Assembly: GCF_002814095.1 (NCBI RefSeq)
Contig: NZ_CP021916.1
Coordinates: forward strand, 62,001 to 126,000
DNA: 64,000 bases
Source: Sagittula sp. P11
Lineage (GTDB): Bacteria > Pseudomonadota > Alphaproteobacteria > Rhodobacterales > Rhodobacteraceae
Direction: 5' to 3'
This document shows, one piece after another, positions 26,559-35,203 of the stretch; position 1 is the first letter of the stretch, and each line of letters starts with the position of its first letter. The position numbers and the translations under genes are program-made. The notes below the pieces were generated by a model that searched no databases, was not told the DNA's origin, and was given only the letters and a program-made list of their open reading frames with translations.

Positions 26559-26945
26559 ATGACCAATCCCCAGATCGATTATGCCGTAATGGCGGCTCAG
26601 TGGCGCGCGGAGCGCGAAACCACCTTGAAGGCGACCCGAGCTGAACTGCTCGCGCAACTACGTGCGCTTGGCATCAGCGAGATCACTGCCGAGTACGAAG
26701 GCTATGGCGACTCCGGCAATGTCGAGGATGTGACCGTGCAGCCTGCGGAGGTCAAACTGCCGGAACCGCTTGCGACAGAGGTGGGCGATTTCGCCTGTTC
26801 GCTCGCCTATCACCATCATCCTGGGTTCGAAAACAACGAGGGCGGCTATGGCACGCTGACCTGGGACTTGCGCAACGACAGCATCACGCTCGATCATGCC
26901 GACCGCTACGTTGAATGCGCGCACAGCTATGACGAGGGGCTTTGA
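26559..26945 (+). CDS. DUF6878-like family protein
   Basis: A 128-aa protein with EYEGYGDSGNVEDVTVQPAEV, then FENNEGGYGTLTWDL and ITLDHADRYVE. This is the pattern I associate with DUF6878, of unknown function. It starts at ATG 26559 after AAGAGGACAGACCC. It ends one base before the next gene, so both are one transcript downstream of the methylase-helicase gene. Confidence 0.7.
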   Translation: MTNPQIDYAVMAAQWRAERETTLKATRAELLAQLRALGISEITAEYEGYGDSGNVEDVTVQPAEVKLPEPLATEVGDFACSLAYHHHPGFENNEGGYGTLTWDLRNDSITLDHADRYVECAHSYDEGL

Positions 26946-26946
26946 G

Positions 26947-27408
26947 ATGGCCCATCCGCTTCATCACGCTGAAAGCTCTGCCCGGAAATTCGGCGGGGTG
27001 CCGTCTGACTATCAGGCCGTCCACGATTGGTTTGACGCCTCGAAAGAGCATCTCGCGCTTTTCACGCACAGGGCGCTTCGCCACCATGCCCAAGGCCTGT
27101 TTGAGGCTGAACGCGCCTTCGGCCTGACCTTGACCAATAGCGCTGGTCGAGAGATCCCCGTGCGCTGGATCGGCGAGCAGCATGTCCGCGAAGACTGCCA
27201 GGGCCGTATCCCGAGCATGGCGGACTGGCTGCGACGGATCCAGCCCGAGCCATGGATGGCCAATGGCCATATCGAGCAGCATGTCAGCGGGGAGCCCTGC
27301 AGCGATCCAAGAGTTGCCTGGGCCTCCGAGGTGGCCGCCGGACGAACGGTTCTTGGTCTGAAGGATTGGATGGCGGCGCGCGCGACGCAAGTCGCGCAAT
27401 GCGCCTGA
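26947..27408 (+). CDS. DUF6915-like family protein
   Basis: A 153-aa protein starting MAHPLHHAESSARKFGG, with HNWFDAS-like HDWFDASKEH, HRALRHHAQGLFEAE and VRWIGEQHVREDCQGRIPSMADWL. The pattern fits DUF6915, of unknown function. The many His residues could bind a metal. It is coupled to the previous gene and ends before a strong terminator. Confidence 0.72.
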   Translation: MAHPLHHAESSARKFGGVPSDYQAVHDWFDASKEHLALFTHRALRHHAQGLFEAERAFGLTLTNSAGREIPVRWIGEQHVREDCQGRIPSMADWLRRIQPEPWMANGHIEQHVSGEPCSDPRVAWASEVAAGRTVLGLKDWMAARATQVAQCA

Positions 27409-27443
27409 CAGGTCTCGGCCGTTGGCCAAACAAATGCTGCATG

Positions 27444-27472
27444 GAAGCCCGGTTGGACGACCGGGCTTCTTT
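27444..27472 (+). terminator. Rho-independent terminator
   Basis: Perfect stem GAAGCCCGGT (27444-27453) and ACCGGGCTTC (27460-27469) with a 6-nt loop followed by TTT. It closes the methylase-helicase/DUF operon. Confidence 0.85.
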
Positions 27473-27508
27473 CGTCGTTTCCCACCATTCTTTCGTAAGG
27501 AGGTTCGC

Positions 27509-27829
27509 ATGACTCTCGAAGACATCAAGGCCGCCGTCGATGCCGGTCAGACCGTGCATTGGGTCAATACCGGCTACGTTGTGCACAAGGACCGGCTCGG
27601 TCAGTACCTCATCACCTATGTGCCGAATGATAGCTGCATCGGCCTGACCGACCGAAGCGGGCACCGGTTGAATGGCAAAGAGGCGGAGTTCTTCATCGCG
27701 CAATCGAAGGACGCTGTGGAAAATCCGGGCCGCCAATCAAGATCAGACGGGCAGGAGAGGGGCGCAGCACCCGGGGGCGCGGCGGCACACCTACTCAGAC
27801 GGCATCGCGAAGCCGGGGGCGGGGCATAA
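27509..27829 (+). CDS. Small hypothetical plasmid protein
   Basis: A 106-aa protein with no family I recognise. The first 70 residues look folded (LEDIKAAVDAGQTVHWVNTGYVVHKD, then IGLTDRSGHRLNGKEAEFF). The rest is low-complexity, Gly/Ala/Arg-rich and may be unstructured. The AAGGAGG ribosome binding site six bases before ATG 27509 is near ideal and supports this start. Confidence 0.6.
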   Translation: MTLEDIKAAVDAGQTVHWVNTGYVVHKDRLGQYLITYVPNDSCIGLTDRSGHRLNGKEAEFFIAQSKDAVENPGRQSRSDGQERGAAPGGAAAHLLRRHREAGGGA

Positions 27830-27936
27830 AGGGAAAGCAAGCTTTCTGATTTGCGATCCCTCAAGGGGTCGAGAAAGCAATCCCGGATGCGCTGGCAAGG
27901 ACGTCAGGCACCGGCCAATCCAAAAGGAACCATCCC

Positions 27937-28665
27937 ATGTTCGCAGGAAACCTCACCCGCAATGCCGAAACCGCAGCCGCCGAGTACACCGGCATGATCC
28001 ACTCGTCACGCTTTGACATCGCCATCCAGCTTGAGGCACGGGCCAAGATGTCCGCGCGCAGTCCGGATTACGACGTGACAGCAGTCAACAAATCGGGCCG
28101 CAAGGTCCGCATCGGCACGGCCTGGAACGAGACGGGCAATACCAGCGGAAACCCCTACATCTCGATGCAGATCGATGTGGGTCTCGGCCCGTTCCGGGTC
28201 AACGCGGTGCAGACGAAAGAGGCGCGCGCGGCCCAGAGCGGCGAATTCGAGATCATCCCGTTGGTCTCGAACGGTCTGATGAAATCCGGCTCGATCTCGG
28301 GCGAGCTCACCGCCATGGACGCTGACAACGCCTTCACCGGCTACATCGCCAATATGATGTTCGATCTGGAGTTCATGCTGATTGAGAACGAGTTCAAGTC
28401 CGGGGACACCCATCCCGACTACCGCATCGAAGTCAGCTCGCCCCGGGGCACACCGATCCGCGTCGGCTCGGCCTGGATGGCCAAAAGCAGCCGCACGGGC
28501 AATGACTATCTGTCGCTGCTGATCAACACGCCCGATGGCGACCTGCGCGTCAACGCCGTGCAGAACGAAGAACAGCGCGGCGGGCAGACTTTCTCGATCA
28601 TCCCGTTCATCGACAGCGGTGAGCAGCCGCAGGACGCTGGCGCGGGGCTGTCGCTGGTCGCGTGA
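27937..28665 (+). CDS. Tandem DUF736 protein
   Basis: A 242-aa protein with two DUF736 repeats. The first is around residues 30-110 (SPDYDVTA...VRIGTAWNE...GNPYISMQIDVGLGPFRVNAVQ) and the second around 155-235 (HPDYRIEV...IRVGSAWMA...GNDYLSLLINTPDGDLRVNAVQ). Usual DUF736 proteins have a single domain of about 100 residues, so this is an internal duplication. DUF736 proteins accompany conjugative plasmids of alphaproteobacteria and their function is not established. A terminator follows directly. Confidence 0.88.
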   Translation: MFAGNLTRNAETAAAEYTGMIHSSRFDIAIQLEARAKMSARSPDYDVTAVNKSGRKVRIGTAWNETGNTSGNPYISMQIDVGLGPFRVNAVQTKEARAAQSGEFEIIPLVSNGLMKSGSISGELTAMDADNAFTGYIANMMFDLEFMLIENEFKSGDTHPDYRIEVSSPRGTPIRVGSAWMAKSSRTGNDYLSLLINTPDGDLRVNAVQNEEQRGGQTFSIIPFIDSGEQPQDAGAGLSLVA

Positions 28666-28698
28666 TCAGCGCACGCGGTTAGACGATACGAACCGAAA

Positions 28699-28728
28699 GG
28701 GGAGCCGTGTGACCACGGTTCCCCTTTT
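28699..28728 (+). terminator. Rho-independent terminator after DUF736 gene
   Basis: GGGGAGCCGTG (28699-28709) pairs with CACGGTTCCCC (28714-28724), with one G-T wobble and a 4-nt loop, followed by TTTT. Confidence 0.88.
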
Positions 28729-28831
28729 GCTGTGTTTGATTCAATAGAGCGATCGAACTGCCACATCATATGGCGTTCGGATGTAGATGAGATGCCTAGA
28801 TTGGGAGCTGCGCGCGGAGTCTCGATTAAAG

Positions 28832-31303
28832 TCAGACTTGTACAACCGCTTGAGCGGCAATCAAGGCGTCAACAGCAACTTGAACCTCGGCGTAGAGCTC
28901 GGTGTCCAACTCCTCCGCGTCGATTTCCACAATCAATGCGTAGCGTACAGAAGGCAAAACCTCAGCGAGAAGCTTTTTCGACTTCCACCATCCGGTGACA
29001 GGGTGAACAGCCAGCAGGTTGCGCCGCGCCAAATCTGAAGCCTTGCACGTCAGCTGATCTATATGGAGCGATCCGACATGGCGCCGATTGCTACCGTAGT
29101 CCCAAAGATCATCCTCGTCGTTTGCAGGACCATCGGGCTGTTCGGCCGCCTTGCTGATCCGAGCCAGGAATTGGGCTTCGTTCTCGCCAGCGCGATTAAG
29201 TTGGAAACGTAGGTTGTGGGACGCGTAGCGGTACCGAACGCCGCGCGAGGCTTCGGACGGGTTCGGAGCGATAAAGCTACTGAGTGCCACCCGCAAGGTC
29301 ACATCGGCATTGCCGAGCGCGCGCAAAGCCTCAACGGGCCAGGGAAGGGCGAACAGCTTCATTTCATTGTGGACATCACCGCCGGTCTTTTCAGAAATTC
29401 CGTAAGGCGTAATCGTGTCTTCCACGATGAGGGTCAGCGCGTTCGACGCGCTGCGGCGGGCACGGGCCATGTCCGGCACACCATATCCATAGCGCTGAAA
29501 AAGGGGCGTGTAGTGACCCTTGTTCGGCTGGGCCGGCAGATGTGCACGCATCTGCTGCGTCCACCGCGCTGAAGACACATAGAGACCACGGACTGTCTCG
29601 GGCCAAAGCGTCGGATAGTCCGACCAGAGTTCCGTTACGTCCTTCGCTGCAAGCGCTGTCGCCGCGCTGGTATCGAAGGTGAATGTGAAGGATCGGACCG
29701 GATAATTGTGGTGCGTCGAAAGGAGTGATAACCATCCGTGTCGCATTGGCGGAGGCAAGGCACTTAGCGCCCAGTTTCCACCCTCAAGGACGACGTCAGG
29801 CTTGTTCGGCCAATGGGACGACCATGATGCTGTTCTCGAAGCTGGCGACAAGTCGCCGAATGGTGCAAGCGCTTGGGCCAGCTCTCCGTCTGGCAGTACG
29901 GTTTTCTCTGTAAAGGCGCCGACAGACAGAACATTCCACGCCTGGGCCGGCGACTCGATTTCGTTGTCCTCGTGATCGCATCGGTCGAGGTAGTTTCCGG
30001 CACCGAAGGTGAAGTTGTCGGTATTCCCTGCCGAAACAAGTACCAAGCGTTGTTGTTTGATTTCACCTGATACACCGGCGGCAAGCTGGTCGACTTCCGT
30101 TGACCAGGAGGTGGGGGCTCCATCGTGCGGTGTATCCTCACCTGTCGTCGTCGTCATGGTGAATGTACGGCGTCGGTGGCCAACCTGTTCTACTGTATTG
30201 ATCGCCTGCCTGGTCACCGCGCCGAGGAGATGATGCGGGTTCATCCCTGCATCAGGCAGCAGCTTCACGGATTCCAGACGGTTCAAGACAGAAACGGGGT
30301 TCGCCTGGTGCAGTTTCGGCGTCAGGTCTCCAAAGAGCGCCAGTCCTCCCATCTGCGTGCCATGGCCCTTCACGTCCTCCAGCCCCCAGGCCGGGTTGGC
30401 GGCATGTCGGTCATCCACGCTGAGCGCGGGCTGAATGAGAGGATGCGCGCGACTTACCCCGGTATCCAAGAGCGTCACGTAGCTAGGATCGGGATTGTCG
30501 GTGTAGGTCGTACGACCCGCGAGTTCATCGACCCACTGCGCCTGTTCTGCCACCGGCAAGCCGTCGAAGAAATCCGCTGTGATGGTCGGAGCGGCAAGGG
30601 CGCGGACGCCGCCTAGTCGGCGGACGGCTTGGGCGAGCTGATTGCGATCGGCCTCTGCGATCACAACGATATCTTCGGGAAACTCCAGCCGATCTGCTCC
30701 CACGGTAACGCCATAGTTCGGTGCGGCCGCGACGAAAGCTTCGGTCATTTCAGGCTCGAGCCAAACCTCCCAGACGGTTGCAATATCCGCTGCGGGAAAT
30801 TTGCCTGGAGGGCTGCGCCAGAGGGCACGCAATCCCGCTTCTGTGATGGCAGCGACGCTCTGCACCAGATCCGCGTTCTTCGGGCGACCTGGGACGATTT
30901 CACCATCCTTTTCCCGGTCGGGTGTGTCCTCCGTCCGAAACTGCTCGACCTTCTTGCGCAGCTTTTCAATACCCTTGGCTGTCGCAAACACCGTCGCGCG
31001 CTCTTCGGCGCCACCTGGATCAGGGGTCTCGGCGACGCGAAGGAGAGTCAGGCCACTAGCGTCGAGGCTGTCTTTCTTCAGGCGCTCGTCGACACGCGAG
31101 CGGACTTCCAGATAGACGCCGGGAAGTTCGGCTGCCGGAATATCCGGCAGCGCGTCGATGGCCTGAAGCAATGCTTGGGCGTGCGCCGCGCGATTGGGGA
31201 CATCACTTGGTCTTTTGGACCCGCCCCCGCCCTTTGCCTGGAACGGGCGCGGTTGTCCGAGATTGCGAAGGTGGAAGTGCCGAAGGTCTCGTGCCATTGT
31301 CAT
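28832..31303 (-). CDS. ietS: S8 subtilisin-like protease, IetS-like
   Basis: An 823-aa cytoplasmic subtilase without signal peptide. The catalytic triad is visible: Asp280 in TLLDTGVS, His314 in GHGTQMGG, and Ser546 in FDTSAATALAA. The oxyanion Asn is in VLVSAGNTDN (about 427). Long N- and C-terminal extensions flank the protease. Its start overlaps the 3' end of the upstream AAA ATPase gene by about 100 bp. An AAA ATPase plus subtilase pair matches IetAS, known from agrobacterial Ti plasmid incompatibility/stability work and as a reported anti-phage system. A second ATG at 31297 is equally possible. Confidence 0.82.
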   Translation of the reverse strand: MTMARDLRHFHLRNLGQPRPFQAKGGGGSKRPSDVPNRAAHAQALLQAIDALPDIPAAELPGVYLEVRSRVDERLKKDSLDASGLTLLRVAETPDPGGAEERATVFATAKGIEKLRKKVEQFRTEDTPDREKDGEIVPGRPKNADLVQSVAAITEAGLRALWRSPPGKFPAADIATVWEVWLEPEMTEAFVAAAPNYGVTVGADRLEFPEDIVVIAEADRNQLAQAVRRLGGVRALAAPTITADFFDGLPVAEQAQWVDELAGRTTYTDNPDPSYVTLLDTGVSRAHPLIQPALSVDDRHAANPAWGLEDVKGHGTQMGGLALFGDLTPKLHQANPVSVLNRLESVKLLPDAGMNPHHLLGAVTRQAINTVEQVGHRRRTFTMTTTTGEDTPHDGAPTSWSTEVDQLAAGVSGEIKQQRLVLVSAGNTDNFTFGAGNYLDRCDHEDNEIESPAQAWNVLSVGAFTEKTVLPDGELAQALAPFGDLSPASRTASWSSHWPNKPDVVLEGGNWALSALPPPMRHGWLSLLSTHHNYPVRSFTFTFDTSAATALAAKDVTELWSDYPTLWPETVRGLYVSSARWTQQMRAHLPAQPNKGHYTPLFQRYGYGVPDMARARRSASNALTLIVEDTITPYGISEKTGGDVHNEMKLFALPWPVEALRALGNADVTLRVALSSFIAPNPSEASRGVRYRYASHNLRFQLNRAGENEAQFLARISKAAEQPDGPANDEDDLWDYGSNRRHVGSLHIDQLTCKASDLARRNLLAVHPVTGWWKSKKLLAEVLPSVRYALIVEIDAEELDTELYAEVQVAVDALIAAQAVVQV

Positions 31304-32285
31304 CGGTCCCTAGTTCTTGGAGCGACCGTCGGCGTTCAAGGGCATCAAGCAAATCCTGTGTCGCAATCTTGTCAGTATCATTCAGCACGGCACGTCGAGC
31401 GGCATCTTCCGCCGCCGCCACAACATCGGCCGTTGAGAGGCCTGTCGCAACATCTGTCACCCGTTTCCAGCCCATGCGAGAGAGTGAGAAGCCGATCAAA
31501 CGGCGTTCGAGCGCCTGCCGAATTGCCGGGCCATCGGGCATGACATATGGCAACACGAGATCAAAGCGGCGCAGCACAGCGCGGTCAAGAATTCCGGGCA
31601 GGTTTGTAGTCGCAATGATGATCGAAGGACCAGCATCCTCATCCAGAAACTGTAGGAACGAGTTCAGAACCCGTCGGGCCTCGCCGACGTCGTTCTCGCC
31701 GCCCCGGGCCGCAGCCAAAGCGTCGATTTCGTCGAAGAGATAGATACCACGCGTCGTCTTGACGGCGTCGAAGATCATTTTCAGCTTCTGCGCTGTTTCG
31801 CCCATGAACTTCGTGATCAGCCCGTGGAGCATGACCGAAAAGAGGGGGTACTGCAGCTCACCGGCAAGCGCTGAAGCACTCAGAGTCTTGCCGGTTCCGG
31901 GAGGACCGGAGAGGAGAACGCGGCGCCGTGGCTTCAACCCTTTTGCCTCGAGCTTTTCGCGCATTCGTGTCTCGACAACGAGATGCGCGAGTTCGCTCTC
32001 GATCCTGTCTGGCAAGATGACATCGACGAGGCGCTCGGTCGGATAGGACGCGGCAAGGAACTCCGCCAAATCACCGCGGGGTGTTGCGATAGGAGTGATC
32101 GCAGGGGTTCGCTTCGAAGGCGGTTTCTGTCCCGCTTCGGCCCATTGTCGCAACTGTTCAGCCAGCCGGGTATGTCCCTTCTGCTCTTCGGCCGCAGAGA
32201 GCTGCATCGCCAGATCGTAAAAACGATCAGCGTCCCCTTCTGCGTGGCTCTTGACGAGACCGATGAGTTGTTGGGCGGAAGCCAA
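31203..32285 (-). CDS. ietA: AAA ATPase, IetA-like
   Basis: A 360-aa AAA+ ATPase. Walker A is GPPGTGKT at 127-134, Walker B YLFDEIDAL around 182-190, sensor 1 IIIATTNLPG, and an arginine-finger region LDRAVLRRFD. This resembles the classical FtsH/spastin-type core. The N-terminal helical region (1-60) may be a microtubule-interacting-and-transport-like bundle. It is the first gene of a two-gene unit with the subtilase and probably remodels substrates for it or controls its activity. Sensing phage or a rival plasmid and then proteolysis is an inference from IetAS. Confidence 0.82.
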   Translation of the reverse strand: MASAQQLIGLVKSHAEGDADRFYDLAMQLSAAEEQKGHTRLAEQLRQWAEAGQKPPSKRTPAITPIATPRGDLAEFLAASYPTERLVDVILPDRIESELAHLVVETRMREKLEAKGLKPRRRVLLSGPPGTGKTLSASALAGELQYPLFSVMLHGLITKFMGETAQKLKMIFDAVKTTRGIYLFDEIDALAAARGGENDVGEARRVLNSFLQFLDEDAGPSIIIATTNLPGILDRAVLRRFDLVLPYVMPDGPAIRQALERRLIGFSLSRMGWKRVTDVATGLSTADVVAAAEDAARRAVLNDTDKIATQDLLDALERRRSLQELGTDDNGTRPSALPPSQSRTTAPVPGKGRGRVQKTK

Positions 32286-32972
32286 GGTCGAGTTGCTCTT
32301 TCTGAATGTTCATTATCAATGATGCTAAGGTCTTTTCTACATTCGAACCCTTTGGCAGACCAGACAGTTTGCGCTATTTGGAAGCAGAGTGTGTCGGTTT
32401 TGTGTTTTCGAGCATCGACCTGAGCCCTTGCCTTGCGGCCTCCCCAGCTCGGCTTCGCGTGTCGCAGGGGAGAACGGCCCTTCGGTCCGTCGCGCATTCG
32501 GCCATGCGGCCTCACCGCGGCGTCGCACCCGGCATCCCGGTTTGCCCGCCTCGCGAGCACGTCCCTCCCCGGCCGCTCCGCCGGATTGCGCTCTGGTCTG
32601 TTTTGGCCTGAGGCCAAAACGATCCCGCCGCTCCATCCGTCTCCCGCGTCCGGTCGGGCCGTTTGCCTGCTCGTGTAGGGCAAACCTACCGTCAAAACAC
32701 ACACACATGAGTGCGGAAGCATATCCTCCGGATGGCCCCCAAATCAGCCCGCGTCAAGGATCGCAAAACTTTTCGGCGAGGGCGGCGCCAGTGGTGCGGG
32801 GCGGTCCCGTACCTGAGGGTGCGCGTGTCGCGGGTGCTGCGCGCAGAAAACTTTTGCGCCCGGCAAGCCGGCGGCTGCGCCGTCCCTGACCCGGGCAGAT
32901 TCGGAAACCAGGCATTCGGCCATGCCCCCACACTCACGTGGTGGCTCCACAACCGAATACTGGAGACCAGAC
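32286..32972. other. 687-bp intergenic region between ietA and DUF2493 gene
   Basis: No convincing gene is seen. It must contain divergent promoters for ietA and the DUF2493 gene. At 32600-32620 there is a perfect hairpin, GTTTTGGCC-TGA-GGCCAAAAC, with T and A runs on its arms that could terminate in either direction. The stretch 32430-32690 is GC-rich with open frames in several phases but none with family features. The segments AAAACTTTTCGGCG and AAAACTTTTGCGCC around 32765 and 32848 are similar to each other. Confidence 0.6.
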
Positions 32973-33902
32973 ATGGCTTACGACAATGCAAACACCTACG
33001 AGACCATCGAACTTTTCGGACTGACCGAGAAGGACGCACAGCTCCCGATCCCGGAAGATCACGTCCTGACCGACCACATCATCCGCGAAAGCTTCGAGGC
33101 TCTGCTCGGTCCGCTGCGTGGGACCGGACTCGAGGCGGAAATCGAACCGCTCGCGCATGGGTTTGCGACGATCCTGCAACGGCGCAAGGTGGCGCTCGGC
33201 AAGGAGGTCGACCGCACCGCCGACAAGATCGGCGCGCTGGCAAAATCCCACGACGGATCGGAAATCGCCGAGACCGCGCTTGAAGAGGCGCAGGCGCGCT
33301 TTCTGCAGCTACGCGAGATTGTCGGCGCCATCGAGGTGATGAGCGAGGCCGCAGCGGAATGCTACGAGGTCGAGACGGGTCACGCCTTCATCCCGGCAGC
33401 CGGGTCGCGGGCGAGCGTCCGGGCGCAAGAGACCGGGGCGGTCTTCGAGGCGCGGCAGCTGCTGGAGCAGCACGACCGGGAGACGGCGGCGAAGTCGAAA
33501 GTCGAGGGGGTGCCCCTGATCGTCTCGGGCGCAACCGACTGGACCGATGTCGATGTGATCTTCAACACGCTCGACAAGGTTCGCGAACGGATCAAGCAGA
33601 ACCGGAACCAGGAGATCTTCCTCTGCCACAAGGGTGGCAAGCACGGGGCGGAGATGATTGCGGCTCGGTGGGCCCGGGCACGCGGGGTCGCACAGGCGCG
33701 CTTCGATCCGCGCTGGTCCGCGCACGGGCGGGCGGCACCGTTCAAGTGCAATGACGAAATGCTGGACGACAAGTTCGCGGCGACGGGGGTTGTACTCTTC
33801 GGCGGCAACGGAGTCGCGCTGAACCTCGGGCAGAAGGCGGAGGCAAAAGGCCTGACGGTCATGCGGGTTGCTAACCCGGCGAAGAGGTCTGCGGAGAAGT
33901 GA
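32973..33902 (+). CDS. DUF2493 (SLOG/YspA-like) protein
   Basis: A 309-aa protein. The C-terminal third is a DUF2493/SLOG-type Rossmann domain: VEGVPLIVSGATDWTDVDVIFNTLDKV, IFLCHKGGKHGAEMIAARWARARGV, FGGNGVALNL. The N-terminal two thirds are helical, with a coiled coil around residues 60-110. SLOG domains bind nucleotide-derived ligands, and on plasmids the role is unknown. ATG 32973 is chosen (GGAGACCAGAC before it) over a further upstream start. A UUCG-loop terminator follows the stop. Confidence 0.85.
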   Translation: MAYDNANTYETIELFGLTEKDAQLPIPEDHVLTDHIIRESFEALLGPLRGTGLEAEIEPLAHGFATILQRRKVALGKEVDRTADKIGALAKSHDGSEIAETALEEAQARFLQLREIVGAIEVMSEAAAECYEVETGHAFIPAAGSRASVRAQETGAVFEARQLLEQHDRETAAKSKVEGVPLIVSGATDWTDVDVIFNTLDKVRERIKQNRNQEIFLCHKGGKHGAEMIAARWARARGVAQARFDPRWSAHGRAAPFKCNDEMLDDKFAATGVVLFGGNGVALNLGQKAEAKGLTVMRVANPAKRSAEK

Positions 33903-33908
33903 ATTGAG

Positions 33909-33932
33909 AGGGTCGCCTTCGGGCGGCCCTTT
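33909..33932 (+). terminator. UUCG-tetraloop terminator
   Basis: AGGGTCGCC (33909-33917) pairs with GGCGGCCCT (33922-33930) across a TTCG loop with one wobble pair, followed by a short T run. Confidence 0.75.
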
Positions 33933-34436
33933 CGTCATGTCTCATGGCGCGTGCGATCGGTCACACTTGATCAGCACCTCGCGGCGGCCAGCACCGTTAT
34001 CGCTCTACCCGGTCCGTCTGAGTTCGGCCCATCCGCTTCGGTAGGGGCTCGGGATGGTGCGCACCTCGCACATCGTCCGCAGCGCGAGACCGAGGGGTCG
34101 CGACGTCCCACTTGAGGCTGAAGACTTGCGCGTCCCTCGGTTGGCGTTTCGGAACATCGGGTCCACGCGGGCGGGCTCCGTCAGCACCCCGGCCAGGTTC
34201 GGCAGGACGTGGACGCGGATGGTGGCGACTGCGTGATGGCAGAGGTCATTCGGGTCCCTCCTTTTTGCTATGCATGTGGATCGCACGGGGTCGGCCCGTT
34301 CGTGCCCTCAGCTCACGCTTCGGCAAGCACAAATACGGCTTCCACGGCAGGGCCGCGGACCCTCCGCATTTGCGCTTGCGACCGGGCCTTTTGCCCCCGT
34401 GCCGGGTGATCCCCATCGCAACAAGGAGTAACCCAA
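33933..34436. other. 504-bp region without a confident gene
   Basis: The longest frame is on the minus strand (34286-34005). It includes IRVHVLPNLAGVLTEPARVDP, which looks protein-like but matches no family I know, and there is no ribosome binding site. It could be a gene remnant. The end of the region carries the leader of the small gene at 34437, with AACAAGGAG before its ATG. Confidence 0.4.
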
Positions 34437-34643
34437 ATGACCAACCACTACGTCGCCACCGTTCCCGTCAAGTTCACCGATACCGATGGCCAGGAGCGCA
34501 CCCGTTTTCAGCGCGTGGGTGCGATGTTCCGCAACACCCGCAACGGGGACGGTTCGGAGTTCTTCAGCCTCAAGCTCGACTTCCCGGTCGCGGTCTCGGA
34601 GCTGGTGATGTTCCCGCCGAGCGCGAAGGACCCTCAGGACTGA
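34437..34643 (+). CDS. Small conserved-looking plasmid protein
   Basis: A 68-aa protein, MTNHYVATVPVKFTDTDGQERTRF and so on, ending with a Pro-rich tail. It is predicted to be a small beta-rich protein. The family is not recognised. The AAGGAG ribosome binding site seven bases before ATG and its position just ahead of the candidate transfer origin support a real gene, perhaps with a role in transfer or single-strand binding. Confidence 0.6.
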   Translation: MTNHYVATVPVKFTDTDGQERTRFQRVGAMFRNTRNGDGSEFFSLKLDFPVAVSELVMFPPSAKDPQD

Positions 34644-34660
34644 ATCCTCTCACGAGGATG

Positions 34661-35170
34661 GGCCGCCCCGAGACGATCTCGAGGCGGCCTGATCCCTGTT
34701 CCAGGGATGCCGGGGCCGGCGGTCAGATCGCCGGCAGCGACCCTTCTTGGTGCCGTTCGCTGCGCGTTCAACGGACGCACTCCCCCCCGGAATGATCAGG
34801 CCGCGACAGACCGGCCAGTCAGCCTCAAGGGGGCCATCCACAAAAACCTGTCGGCCAGGGCCTCCCGGTTTTTGCGGCAGAGATTTGGCGGAGCCAAATC
34901 TGGCCCTCCTTGACCCTGCCTGTCCGCCCTGTCGGTGGGGTTTGCGCCCGCCCGCGGTTCCGTCCGAACACATGCGTGTTCGGCCAGACCCTCGGGCGGT
35001 GCTGGGGAAGGGGCCCCATGTGACAAGTGGGGTTCTTGATGGTGAGGGGACAGGCCCGCGTCCCTGCGGGCCGCGGGGGAAACGGACACCAAGGCTGCCT
35101 GAGCCTGAATGCGACGTCAGTATATAATTGACAGTTGGGTATATTATCGTAAGGTAGGGCAGCCTTGGTG
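34661..35170. other. Hairpin-rich candidate oriT region
   Basis: This 510-bp gap before the mobilisation genes holds at least seven strong inverted repeats: 34661-34689 (GGCCGCC/GGCGGCC plus inner CGAGA/TCTCG), 34692-34708 (ATCCCTG/CAGGGAT), 34715-34735 (GCCGGCG/CGCCGGC), 34881-34901 (AGATTTGGC/GCCAAATCT), 34964-34983 (CCGAACAC/GTGTTCGG), 35053-35072 (GGCCCGC/GCGGGCC), and a 13-bp pair CACCAAGGCTGCC (35087-35099) with GGCAGCCTTGGTG (35158-35170). The last pair flanks an AT-rich segment (TATATAATTGACAG). The position directly upstream of mobC and the relaxase is where oriT is expected. The nic site cannot be read off. Confidence 0.55.
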
Positions 35171-35203
35171 GAAGGTGGCAGGAAATAGGGGGTCTTTCTT
35201 CGC

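Noticed and set aside
28699-28728. Riboswitch-like hairpin after DUF736
   Set aside because: A simple stem with a T run after a stop codon; it is an ordinary terminator.
34005-34286. 93-residue minus-strand frame with IRVHVLPNLAGVLTEPARVDP
   Set aside because: Protein-like in part, but no ribosome binding site, no known family and no neighbour in the same direction. Kept only as a possible remnant.
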